A program made the position numbers and the translations under genes. The notes beneath the pieces are model-generated. The model ran no database searches and had not been told where the DNA came from. It saw only the letters and a program-made list of their open reading frames with translations. Shown here one piece after another: positions 36,714-61,700 of a DNA stretch of 64,000 bases. Numbering within the stretch: the first letter of the stretch is position 1; every line of letters begins with the position of its first letter. The DNA is taken from NCBI RefSeq assembly GCF_014529535.1, contig NW_023503481.1, positions 1-64,000 of the forward strand, given 5' to 3'. Origin of the DNA: Bradysia coprophila (lineage: Eukaryota; Arthropoda; Insecta; Diptera; Sciaridae).

Positions 36714-37824
36714 TATTATGAACGCTTTGAAGTAACATCGAGCAATCATACCAGTTTCGTTTTGTTCGCACAGAAATCCAGCGCCTCAATTCTCATGCGT
36801 TTGTAACTTTAAGAATTCGTTACTTAACAGTTCTTACGAATATTTTGAGTTACGAACGCACGAAAATCGAGGCCCGGACATAGGGTACTTTTAGGATCAA
36901 CCTTCGTAGATATGTAGTCGGCAAGGATGGGTTAGGATTTTATGGATTCAAATTAAAGAAGAAAAAACAAAACAAAAATCAATCGGACAAGGAAATTTGT
37001 AATTAAAATTGAAGAAGGCGATTGGATATATAAATTTGCTTAAATAAAAGAAAGAAAAAATTAGACAAAAACAAACAAATAATCATAATAAAAGACATTG
37101 CAACATATTAACGTTCGCTGATACTTGGCTACACATTTAAAATAATTCTCTCTCTCGCGATTTTTGATTAAAATTTGTTTTAAATAAAATGGAAAAACGG
37201 TTTTTGTCATGCGCGGGTTAAATTAAAATATTTTTTTTCGGTTAATAAATTTGATGTAAATAAATTCTCATTCATTCGATTCCGAGCTGGATGGTGTTTG
37301 GTAAATAAATATATTTTGTTTCTCGATCATTTTTGTTGTTTTCTTCGTTGAACACACATTTTGATATTATTTTTTTGTTTCTTCTCTCTCTCTCTCTCTC
37401 TCTCTTTCTCCACATCTCTCTTTTCTGAGAATCAATTAAAACACACACACGAGATTGTATATTATTGGGTTTCATATTTATCCACAAAATGTACAAATAT
37501 TTTTCAAGTGTTTCGTCTCTTCCGTCAGTGTTTTATTATTATATCCCATGTGTTGTATACTCTCAGTTTTTAGATATAAAACAAAAATGAATTTTCTTCC
37601 TCTGGCTCATTTTGAAATTATTTTCCTCTCTCTCTCTCTTCCTCTCTTCATTCCTTGTGTTTTTAATGTGATCGTAAAATATTTAAAAAAAAAATCAAAA
37701 ATTCCAAAAGAAGAAAACCGTTTTAAACAATCGGTCTTCTTCTCCTTTCCATTTCTTTTTCACTTTTTTTCCTTTTCTTTTCTTTGTAAAATCGACATTA
37801 TTATTTATTTAAAAAAAATCCCTA
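36714..37824. other. 3' flank of drk
   Basis: AT-rich 3' untranslated and flanking sequence of drk, with a (CT)n microsatellite at about 37383-37405 and shorter CT runs near 37625. Several tttatt strings (AATAAA on the minus strand), for example just 3' of the stop near 37800, could be polyadenylation signals. Confidence 0.5.
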
Positions 37825-49359
<11,535 letters not shown>

Positions 49360-50015
49360 TGTGCCTCCTTAAGAATGAAATATAACCAAATGAATGAGTA
49401 AATGTCCGAGACCCGAAAATCCGTATGTGTTGTGTTGGGTTTGGTTTTATCGACTCACAATTTCTGTCTTACGACACTCGCACACACAATATTTTTCACT
49501 TCAAATCAATCGAATATCGTTGGATATTTCTGGGTGTAATGACTGGCAGTCTATCTGCTTCTCTTTCCGTACAGATTAAACTCCAATTGAGAATAGCAAA
49601 TCTGTTTGAAACAAAATCTTGTGAGACTTTCGTCACACGACCGAGCACAGATTTCAAAACGAGTGGAAAACGTAAAGGCAAAAACGAAACTGAAAACAAC
49701 GGAGCACAAATCAAGGGACACAAATTCAATTTAATTAGCTAATTCGATTTGTTCGGCACCTTAATAATGAAGCACAATTGTTGGATCCAATAAAATTAAG
49801 TGGAGATCGCCATTTTCTTGGTTTGTAGACACTGGAGAGTTTTACTGAAATTTTTTCCTTCAGTTGTTAGAACTGGGCAAAATTTCTTGACACAGTTGCT
49901 GAGTCCGCTTTATTCTTTATGTAATTTAATTAAAAAGCGCGCGAATATTAGAAGTTGACCCATGATGGCGGTAAAATCCAAAGTTCCGAAAGAACAGGTT
50001 AAGACAACCAAGGAG

Positions 50016-50401
50016 TAGGCATGGGCGATAATGAAAATGATTATCGATAATTATCAATTATCGATAATCGATAATTATCGACTTTTTTTATCGAAAATTA
50101 TCAAAAAAATATCGATAATCGATAATTATTGATATTTTGATAATTATCAAGATATCGATAATTCGATATATCGATATTTCGGTCCGAAAATCCGATATTT
50201 ATCGATATATTCCGATATATCGGTATATTATCATGAATTTTCAGATAAATATCAAAATATCGATATTTCGATAATTATTGAATTTCGATATTTTGATAAT
50301 TATCGATAATTATTAAATTATCGATAACGATATGATTAATCGATTATCGATAATTTCTTTCGATTGATATTATCGATAATTTTGAACGCCTCCCATCCCT
50401 A
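50016..50401. mobile_element. hAT-type element filled with ATCGATAATTATCGAT repeats
   Basis: Starts TAGGCATGGGCG and ends CCTCCCATCCCTA (imperfect TIR GGTAGGSATGGG). Perfect 8-bp duplication ccaaggag on both sides (50008-50015 and 50402-50409). The 386-bp interior is almost entirely permutations of atcgataattatcgata, self-complementary at many registers. Confidence 0.85.
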
Positions 50402-52334
50402 CCAAGGAGGCGGATGACACCAAATTTTATAAACGCAGTCACTACATATGGTTTGGGAAATCAACTTGAAGAAAATATTTTTTTGGAAAATTCAGAATTT
50501 TGTTTTTGTTAATTTCTGCGTAAACTCTTCACATAGAACCTTTGTTAAGCTCGACTATAATTTCCTACGCCCCAACTTTCAGTGGATCGGATCACTTGCC
50601 TGATGATGAGACTCTCTTTCATTTTGTTAATCTACTTTCGTAAATTTGAAGTTGCAAAATAACGAACAATTTGATCCCCGAAACAATTGCACCTGCATGT
50701 TGAAGGAATGTCAAAACATTACCGGATTAGATTTTGTTTGCCTATTTTGTATTGCATCGCGTTTTCTATCCCTATTTTTGCGAACTAATAACGAACCATC
50801 AGACCACATATCTCGACATTAACTCAACTTAGCACAGAATATTTTTCGAATAAGAATAAGGGAGGTTTTCCTTATTTATTACTACTCCATGCATTTTCTG
50901 TCGTAATATCCTGACTTTCAGTCAATGGAATTAGATCGATTTTGTCTACCTGTAAACCTGGGCTCATTTAATTTTTCATTGAAAACAGATACTAGTTGAG
51001 AGGTATCGTCCATCTACGAACTAGATCTCAGGATTTCTTAGGTTAGCGTGCTTTCAAGCGGTACATACATTTCTGTTTTTTTTTTCGTTTGTTGTTTCCT
51101 TTTATGAAACAGATCAGAGTGAACTTCTCTAGGCGTATTTTCTGACATAAGACGCCGACGACGCCGACTTTCAGTTCTTGCGTCATTACATTAAGAAACT
51201 TATTTTTCATCTGTTGCGATTCAATTTGTAGTTTCTTTACGATTTGGGAGATTTAAAACTAATCAGAAAATCGAACGATTGAGCGTATAGTGTTCAAAGT
51301 CAATGAGACTTAATCAATTGCAGCATCTCACTTAAAGACATCAAACCGAGATCAGGCCAACATTAAAAGCAGTGGTTAGCGACAACTACTACAAAATTCA
51401 ACGAAGAATTCTGGATGGATTTCCCTCTATTTCGCAAAACTTATCTTCAATTCTTCAATTCAACGGATTCTGTATGAAACGCACTTTTTAAGTTCATACG
51501 GTATGAAACGACCACTTTATGACTCGGTGCGTTTGTTCACGGAGCTACGGGAAACGATCGGTATGTTACGGTAGTTCTGTTAACGTAAATAACACTGTAG
51601 CTGTAGATCAAGTCCGAGTAACTGTAAACCCAAACACTGAGAGCTACATTGTCATCAGTAGAGAAACCTATACTTAACTCTGTGAAATTATTGAGGCGCC
51701 GTTTAATTTTGTGTTTTCTGCTGATCAACAGAAACGTTAAATTTAATAGATTTCCAATGTGTAAAATGTGAAATTGTGATTGTTCTTGTATGACCAAAAT
51801 CTGAATTCACAGTCATTCCATTTTGCCTCTGTGTACATGCATGCCAGTTGGCATTTGATATAATAGAGCACATTGTTTGAAATGACAACTGTCACCTTAA
51901 GTGTTTAAGCTCATTATTTTACAAGAAAACCATTGAAAGATTTGTTTCTATTTTCAAACGTGAACAAAGTGCCTGCTCATTTTCACTGCATATATTTTCA
52001 GGTTAAGTTTGGTCTGTTCTGCAGACGATTTTTGACATTTCGAATCACCTTGGATTTGATGTATATAACTCTCAACCGAAGATAGTTTTTGTATGAAATT
52101 TAAAGAGAATAAGGTATAGCACAAACGAAGCATTGAAAGCGTGTTTTGGTTGTAGTTTTCATTGACAGATGCAGCAATCGCAATTTTCGATAGAGAAATT
52201 TCTAAATTTATTAGAAAACAAGGACCAGAATACGTTTTCAATGCCTCGTATGTTTTCAGCATAAAGAGAATAAACCAGGTGTCTAATTGTCTAATATCTT
52301 CCTCGAGGACATATGTAACTATGAACGTCAACAC

Positions 52335-52455
52335 AAGGTACGGTCGAATGTCAAACTTTGTATGTAGCGGAGGACATAGTGATTTCATGAGAGGTGAGTT
52401 TGTTTATATGAAATCGCTATGTCATCCGGTTTGTATGAACAGACCATACCTGGTT
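52335..52455. repeat. Palindromic dispersed repeat
   Basis: aaggtacggtc...ggaggacatagtgatttcatg pairs with tatgaaatcgctatgtcatccgg...gaccatacctgg. Related sequence near 36300-36600, including aatgagtgcgttta. Confidence 0.6.
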
Positions 52456-52712
52456 TATACTTTCATTGATATTAATTTGTAAACGCACTCATTTTGATTG
52501 TGCCGCTTCCCGCAGCTGCGTCTCAGTTCCAACATCATTCACATCATTAAATCCACTCAAATCGCATTCAGAAAATCACACCACATTCAACTGTCAATAA
52601 ACGTGAAATCTGTCTGTGGACATCAGCAATAAAAAAATCATTAAAAAAATTTCGAGATTCGGGAATTAAAGTTCTAGATGATAACCGTAGTGTCCTAATA
52701 TTATAGCATAAA

Positions 52713-55700
52713 ATGTCACATATTCGAAATATGTTCTTGTACAAAAATAAACTGTTGTCGGGTGTGCAATTGAAACGATTATCCGAACACAAATATGCTT
52801 GTACGAATATCAGCATTCTTGATCCAATTTTGCAGCCTTGGTGGTGTTTTTTGGTATCGAAAATGCCCCTCTGGCTGGCACCGAATCTTCTGACAATTCT
52901 TGGATTATTCGTCAACGTATTAACTACGCTAATACTCGTTTTGTAAGTAAAGAAAAACTGATTTTCTACCGAAGCGGTGTGCAGTTCGACCTTTTTTTTG
53001 CTAAAAATTTTCCGGAAAAAAATGTTTGAGAGAATCGAAACCAAATCTAATCGCAATTCATCAATGACAAACGAACGCGGTGATTGATGAAAAATATTGC
53101 CGCATAAACGTTCGATCTGAACGATGTTCCGTACGATTTCTATCATTCATTCAATTGTAGGTTAAACTTTGCAAAACTTCAATATCGTCCATTCCGCTCA
53201 GACAGTAATTACTCCTCTTACTGAAACCGACAATTTATGAAAATAGAAAAAAAATTGTTCGACTGGCTTAAGATTTCGTGACTCATCAAATCACGCAGTT
53301 TCTCTATTTCTAATCGAGCCTATGTTACGAATATCATCATCAGGTTGATGTGACCAATTGTTCAAATTGAGCCGTTCTAATGTCTATCTAATGTGAAACG
53401 TACACACACACACTGGTCTCATAATATCGTTCGAAATTAATGCAAATTGTTCAGTTATTGAAATTGTGAATCAAATTTTCTCAACTTCGAAACGCTTCCA
53501 ATCAAACTGAAAATTAATTTTTGTTTTCGAGTTGCTGCTTAGCTTGCAAAAAAAAAAGTTATTCGATGACCCGGTCAACATTTTTTTCTACTGTTTTGAC
53601 CTTCACCTTGAGGATGTGTGAGTGTGTAATAGATAGATAGTTTTTGGATTTTTTTTAAGTGGTGTATACATTTTGTAAATATTGTTTTTTGTGCAGAGAG
53701 AGGTAGTTTCTGGTCGCTTTCTTATTTTCTTCTTCATTTTCTCTTCGAAAATTATTCTAATGGAAAGGGAGGCACTTTTGCTAATGCAACAACCTAGCTA
53801 ATTGTTGAAGATAATCGAATTATGTGACAACACTGCGGGTGTTATACTCAACACAAAAGTGTGAAACAGTCGCCGAAATAAATTGCTTGTTAGTTCATTG
53901 ACCTCGTTTCACAAGTGGCTCGTGTTTTTGAACGTTTCCTCGCCCGCCCTAACGTTTTTTTTTGTGTAGTGAATAGTACCGGTACCGATGACACCATTTT
54001 TAATTTCGTTTTCTTTTTCTGTTTCCACTTCCAGTTATAGTCCAAATGCTCGAGAAGAACCGCCACGGTGGGCCAGTGCACTATGTGCGCTGGGTTTATT
54101 TATTTATCAAAGTTTAGATGCCATCGATGGCAAGCAAGCGAGACGAACGAATTCGTCTAGTCCGTTGGGCGAACTGTTCGACCATGGATGCGATTCGATT
54201 TCAACGGTTTTCGTAGCACTATCAGCTTGCATATCGGTGCGATTAGGATTTTATCCGAAATGGATGTTTTTCCAGGTGAGGGTCCGGGGTCCATCGTTGT
54301 TTTTATCGCGAAAGTCTTGATCAACCGCATTGTTTTTCAGTGTTTCTGTGCGATGACGCTGTTCTACTGTGCGCATTGGCAAACATATGTGTCGGGGACG
54401 TTGCGTTTCGGCAAAGTGGATGTGACAGAGGCTCAATGTACGATAATGGCAATTCACATGATATCGGCAATATTCGGACCGAATATTTGGATGGCTAAGG
54501 TGAGTCGTTTGGGATCGGTTTGGGAGGAAGTTTCAATGGATTGAAATTTCCCAATTTTTTTACGATTTTCATTTTTGGCGGAGAAGAAATAATTCAATTT
54601 TCAGTGAGTCATAAATTTAAGATTTTCAAATATTCATTTCACATCGACAACTTTAACCACGTCGTTCTCATAGTGATGGTGGGGTTTTTTCCGTTAAATC
54701 TTATCTTATGTGTCCCGACGACATCCAAATTTTCGATAAGAGAAAATTATTATCAAAACTGCGACTGTGAAAAAGGTGGAACGAGTTTCGTTTCACTCAA
54801 TTCGAACAATTCTGCGGGGAAATGTAGAATGCTGTCGTAATCTCATCAGGGTTCTGCGACACAACAGGAACTAAAATCTTCTGAAAATGATTTTGTGTTC
54901 CTCCAGTTTTGTACTGCGAAAGTGTGAAAGCATTCCCCTATATCGCTTAACTTCGTAGTACACCTGTACGCAAGCCCTTCCTTACCTTGTTTCAAAATTC
55001 TCCAAAAAACACAATTGGTCCTAAGAGCCACGAAGTAGAGGGAAAACCATTTGCAATACTTACGCATGTAGGTCTTTGAAGTGGCTTGTGTAATACTAGT
55101 TTTGTGACTATGATGCGACAGTGGCTAATGCAAATTTTTGTAGAAAAATTTGTTGATTTTGTACCGAGGATCGCGTTCTAACCGCAACCCGGACCTGTTT
55201 TTCCAGTCGAACCTGAAATTTTCGATTTATGGTTCAACCCGAGCCCAAACCGAACCTAAGTTGCTTCGACCCGAACCTTTACTTTTACCTTCAGTTTTGA
55301 CCCAAATCTGACCTGAACCTGTAATTTTCATGTTAGATCGGGCAACCCAAAGTTTTTCATGAAAATTTAGTTTTTTGGTCGAAAATTTTGGGTTATCCGA
55401 ACCCGACCTGTTTCAAACTTGAAAATGTCAGGTTCAGGTCAGATTCGGGACAAAACTGAAAGTAAAAGTTCAATTTCGAGACAGATTCGGGTCGAACTAT
55501 AAATTGGAAATTTCAGGCTCAATTCAGGTTCGGGTCGAACCTGAAATATTAATTCAGGTTCGGGTTTAAATCCTGTTCGAGTCAACCTGAATTATCGGGA
55601 GGGAGTGTGGTCCAAAATTCGTCTTGAGAGAATTTTGTTGAAAAATGTATATTGAGGTTTCGCATAATCGGTTAATACAAATCGTTACGTGTAGCAAGTG

Positions 55701-58700
55701 CCACGTTCAATTCATTCGATTTTTTCAACCTCCTCATAATCGTTTCAATTTGCAATCAAATGTTTCTGCAAGACTAAGCAATTATCTCGCACTCGCTACA
55801 CCACACCGTTCGATATTTTTCTTTCTAATTGTCATGTCTGTCTTAATTGCTATCTAATTTCTCGTTTGATTTTTTTTCATAATTTTGCTTATCATTTACC
55901 TTTGACTACTAAATTTGATTGGAAAATATATATTTTCGACACACGCAAAATTACAATATCTCACCTCTCTCTCTCTCTCTCGCTCTTTCTCGTTCAGATC
56001 TGATATTTATTCGTTATACACGCCTCTGCTGCTGATAAATAAATAGAAACAAAAATCGAATTTGACAAACTCGAAAAAGGTCAATGACATTCTCGAACGC
56101 ATAGAAATTGTGTTTGATCTATCAAAGTCCAGTCGATTTAATCTTATAAAATGTGAGACCATGAATCGGGCGTTTTGACGCTGGGTATTTTTGAGTGTTG
56201 GGGGATTTGTTTTGATTAGATTACAATACTTTGCTCTTCTTTTTCTTTGTTTTTATATTGACGCCGTACGTCTGTTAACAAAAAAGTTTTGAATTTGGAA
56301 TGACATTGTGGATGAGCGAATGAACCTAGAAATATAGATTTCAATGCGCTCCCTTTTAACCGAATGTGTCGCCACTGACGGCAAATTAACGGTGTGATGG
56401 AATTTGTACGTTTTCATTTTCATTTTGAATTATTTTTGTAGGCTCACTTACGGCATACCGCGTCGTGAATGGAGAAATTAGACAAATAGATTTTTGCTTT
56501 GTGTATAACTGAACGAAAGAGTTTGCTCATGACTACTTCAATGCATTAGTTGTTTCATGGCACAGGATGAAGACAATTTTTAATTTTGAAAATTTTACGA
56601 ATTTCTTTGATTCCCTTTAGATATGATTTGGTTACAACTTTGACTGTCGATCTAAACCGTTCGCCATTTTTTGGTTGGTCTTTAAACGTATCGGATCTGC
56701 TGATCATAAACCCTATGAGTCTAAGCTTCATCTTTCATTCTGTATTCGACGTACCACTTCAATATAGTGTTATAAAAGAGAATGTCAAAAAGAGTGTTCA
56801 CCCATCGAGCTCAGTTAAATTAACTCGTTTGTTCATAGTTAACTGGACTTTTACATACAATTTTTGACGTATTACCCATCGAAACCAGTTAAGCAACTGG
56901 TCATTTTTCTCTCTTTTACTCTTTACTCTTTAAACATTAAAATAGAGGCGTGGTTTATCTAAACGGAGCGTAAACGGCGTAAGAGGAAATCAAGCATAAG
57001 ATTGCCAATGTTGTAAATATGACACAATGACAACACTCAGACAATAGAACGACAGCACAATAACAGCATAATGACTGCTGTTATTATCGAGGACTGAGGA
57101 GTATTGTAATTCTATTGAAGGCGTCAAACGTAGGAAAGTTGAAGCACCCAAGTGTCGTGTCAAATTTCTGTATCTCGTCTTACACTCGATTCTCGTTTAC
57201 TGAAAAGTTTCAATTTTTAAAACAATTCGACTAAATTTTTCGCGATCTTGGAAGAATCTAGATAATTCGTTAGGGGAAGATTCTTACGTGAGCTTAGGCT
57301 AATGTAGCGAAATTTAGGATTTTCTTGAAAAAAAAAAGTTTTCCAAGATGCTCCAAGGTCCAACTCAACGCCCAACTAAATCTTTGGATTTTCGTATGAA
57401 TAATGGATGGTTCACAAAAAAATTCCCAACACGCTCGAAAGGCCTTCTCGTGGAGCCAGGACAGTACAGACTCCAGCTAGAATTCAAAAATTTCAAGGCT
57501 CTAGACCTGAACGGAAAATACCTGAACCTGATTCAATCGATTTAAACCTGACCTGATTCAACCTGGAACCTGTGATTATAGTGCTAAGGTCTGACCTAAC
57601 CTGACAGGTTGACATGCAAATTTGTATGAAAGATTCAGGTTACGTGAAACCTAACCTTGACAGGCTTGATTGAAATTAGGTTTAGGTCAGCTTTGATTCC
57701 TATAATAACTTCGAATTTTGACTGCGTTCGACCTTTATTCAAAATAACCTTTTATCACGAGGTTTTCACGCACGTCTATCAAGTATATTATTTGGGGTGG
57801 TCCTTTGTATACCCTAAAGAGCGTAACACGCAATTTCTCACCGTTATACATACCCAGCAGCAGTATGTCGCGTGAATATATTCAAATTTCAAGATTATTT
57901 CAATTTAATATGAGGTGCTCGGATGCGTTGTCATTGTTGATAATATTAACTGTGCCTCCGTTATCAAATGAATTTACGACTAAATTTAGATCGCATTGCC
58001 ATTCTGCGGCGAATCATTATACGTTTGCTCAATTAAACAAATTGAATTTTTTTCGCTTCATATCTTTACTTCTTTATGCTGACAAGACAACACGCGATCG
58101 CATTCAGTTTATGGTGGTTCCGTAAACGTTTTAACGTTTCGTAAATATCTGTGTTTTTATGTTACAACCAGCAATGACATAACTAATTGCTTGGTGATTG
58201 ATGTGGAAAACGGTAAAAACAGATAATAAAATTGCGCTCGTACTGTGGACGGATTGCATAGTTGTTTGAATTTGAAAAATTTCCCAATGTTTGTGCAACG
58301 ACAATCGCAATAATTTTACGTTTTAACTCGGCATGAATTAATGTCCAAAGGATCTTGAGCATCATCAATGTATCGACATTCGTTCTTAAGCTAAACAATT
58401 TCTAAATGTGAATTGAAATGTCTGCATTCCACTTATGTTTTTCGAACTTTTTGTTCTGTTTGTTTGTTTTTGAATGTTGGTTTACGCATTTTATTTTGCC
58501 TTGTATGTGTTATCTAACGAGGAAAATACGCAACGGAATTAGTTCATGGAAATTATCGTGTAATGACTGATAAACGCGAACGTTTCACACTGACGTAGCT
58601 AGGTCGTACGATATTCATTATCGATTAAATTGACGGAATTGTTTCGCTGCAAACGACGTATCCAACTGAAGCCTCCTCTAAGAGGAGTCCTCGTTCAGGA

Positions 58701-61700
58701 CCTTGGAAAATATTTCCACAAAATTTTGCGAAAATCAAGACTATTCATGAAAATATTTTCCTCAATATACAGGGGACGTCAGTGAAATTTAGTCACGAAT
58801 TTGCTTCAGCTGTTTTTCAGCTGGTCCACGCATACAAACAAATTGGATCATACAAACAACTGAATCAAATCCATGACTCATTTTTACCGACGTCCCCTGT
58901 ATCTTTTAGTGAATCATTCATAAATGTCCGCTTTGTTCAGTGCTGCCAGCAGATTTAATTCATTAAAAACTGGAAAAATATGCATTTACGTGAGGCAAAT
59001 ATGTGTTCTTTCCCCCAAATATACATCCTAATTGGACAATTGGTCTCTCCAGAACATATATTCAGTAAGTTATAAATGATTTAGATCAGCTGGCAGCACT
59101 GAAAAAAGTGAATTTCATTTAGGAATAATCCTTAAGACGTTAACTTGGAATGAGTCAAATCCTGACATTTTTCTAAATGTTAAATGACATTTCTTCCAAG
59201 TGAGGGTCTTAGGAATTAGTTGCTATCAGAATTTTGATGAATTGTTTCATTGTTTGGGATGTTCAAGGAATACAAATTCTTCCGAGTACCCGAAAATAGA
59301 TTCTTTGTCCTACTACGATGAGGTTAAGTTAACAATTCATTCTACGGTAGAGTAAACGGTTATCACCAAGCGTGAACGATGAGCTCTGGCTTCGATTGTT
59401 TCGTACAGCAAAATGGGTTTTAAAAAACAAAAAATTTTCTTCGAATGCTAGGCAATAGTAAGTTAAAGAAGAAATGTCTACTGATTACTGAAGGGTTACC
59501 GTGCCGACTGAGATACGCTTACCGTTTCTACGGCATTATTAATTGCGTCGTAAGAACCGCGGTCTACAAGAGACCATGCCTCTGAGCTGAGGGAACATGT
59601 ATAAATGACGTCCAAAATTCAGTGTTGACAGACACAGTTATAACTCGAAAAATATGCGTTTTGGGAAGGTAAACTTATTTTTAACCCTGTTTCCCTTATT
59701 TGAAGGGATCGGTGATACGTTCGACACCACAAGAATTCATATATTTATGGAGTTATCAACGATGTAACATCTGTATGGCAACACTGAAATGTAGACGACA
59801 TTTATAGATGTCCCCTGATCATTTGAACTAGCCGAAAATTTCTCAATTTAAAATTTTTGTGTCAGAGTTGTAACCAAAATGTAGTTGATCCCACAAACCA
59901 AGATCTAGAATTCTAGTAGTGTCGCATACATTTGAAAATGAAATTTTCTTTAATAAAAAAAATCGAAAAAACCAGCCAGAAGCACACGGAATTCCATCAC
60001 AATACATCAAAATCGAAAGTTTTTCTTTAGAATTTACAACAACAAAAAAAAGGAAATTTTCCAAAAATTTAATTCGAATTCAAACCAATCAAAACCCAAA
60101 AAACCAAACATTTCAACCAATTCAAGGTGTTCGGTAATTTCGAATTTTGGAATTCAATGACAATAATGACGGTAGTGTGTGGCGTCTGGGCGCTATCAGT
60201 CACACTCAGAGTAATACATGCCGGCGGAGTGGGCAAAAATGGTTCAACGGTTGCAGTAAGTCAACATAAAACAAAACAACAAAAATTTAACATGAGAAAA
60301 ATAACACACAAACAGTCAGACACACACAACAAATACGATTGACCGAATAATATACTTTTTGTAGTTAAAAAGAAACAAAATTTTGTTTGGGCTTTGTTCT
60401 TCGACTTTTGTTTTGTTCATTTAATTGTTTTGAGGATTTTTGTGAATGAATGAAGCAAAATGGTTTTGTGATAACAGATTAATTTTTGATAAAAAATGGC
60501 CTGCCGCAGAAGTGTTAGTTTCGAAAGTCATTGTATGCGTCGCTGTTATGCTAAATTAAAGACACAATCTGTTGTTTCGTCTGGATAGAAATATGATTTT
60601 TTTTGTGAATGTTTTTTTTTTAAATTATTATTTTAATTCGAATTAAGTTTGTTTTAACTCTTGGATGCATCGTGAGCTGCTATATAAATATTCTAGTCAT
60701 ATATGGAATTGTGTTATGGGCATGATACATTTGATATGATTAATTAAAATACTTTTTAGAATTTCTTAAATAAGCAAAACAAAAATTATTTGTAGTTGCA
60801 AGGCAATCGATCGGATTGAAATTATCGAAAATATTCGGGTTTTTGCGAGAAATTTTTATCTTTTAAGCGTCCTACGATGCTACGACATTATTTAGTAAGA
60901 CCAAACTTTAGTTCGAAAGTTGTTGCCTACTTCAAAATACATCGGATCGTTCAAAATTTACAAACACACAGAAGTTTTTGATTCCTGGAGAAATATCACT
61001 CTTTATGAGTTACGACTCCTCAATAGGTATGCCTCAAGAGTTTTGTTACTCTTCGTCAAGAGTTTTACTACTCATCGTACTCTTCGTCAAACAGTTGTAT
61101 CACTTTTCGTCAAAGAGTTGTACCACCTCTTCGTCAAGAGTTGTACCACTCTTCGTCAAAGAGTTGTACCACTCTTCGTCAAAGAGTTGTACCACTCTTC
61201 GTCAAAGAGTTGTACCACTCTTCGTCAAGAGTTGCACCACTCTTCGTCAAGAGTTGCACCACTCTTCGTCAAGAGTTGCACCACTATTCGTCAAGAGTTG
61301 CACCACTCTTCGTCAAGAGTTGCACCACTTTTCGTCAAGAATTGTACCACTCTTCGTCAAGAATTGTACCACTCTTTGTCAAAGAGTTGTACCACTCTTC
61401 GTCAAAGAGTTGTACCACTCTTCGTCAAAGAGTTGTACCACTCTTCGTCAAAGAGTTGTACCACTCTTCGTCAAAGAGTTGTACCACTCTTCGTCAAAGA
61501 GTTGTACCACTCTTCGTCAAGGGTTGTACCACTCTTCGTCAAGGGTTGTACCACTCTTTGTCAAGAGTTGTAGCACTATTGACTGCAAGACTTACGACTC
61601 TTCAACGTCTCTTTAAGAGTTACGAATCAGGCAAAGTTACGATTCTTAGAGTCCTTGAATATTCCTTATTCTCAGAAGTCACAACTCAGAAATCACGTCA

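Larger units (their letters stand above)
49360..52712. other. drk-bbc divergent intergenic region
   Basis: 3.35 kb between the divergent drk and phosphotransferase coding starts, probably including both 5' UTRs and promoters. Holds an hAT-type element (50016-50401) and a palindromic dispersed repeat (52335-52455). ORFs at 49425-49742 and 51954-52388 resemble nothing known. Confidence 0.6.
54500..60126 (+). other. Phosphotransferase intron 3
   Basis: A 5.6-kb intron. Contains a degenerate low-complexity block of gacccgaacctgaa-type repeats (about 55175-55600, echoed at 57495-57680), a (CT)n microsatellite (55965-55990) and three MITEs (58770, 58938, 59587). I saw no further copy of the alternative exon. 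Confidence 0.75.
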
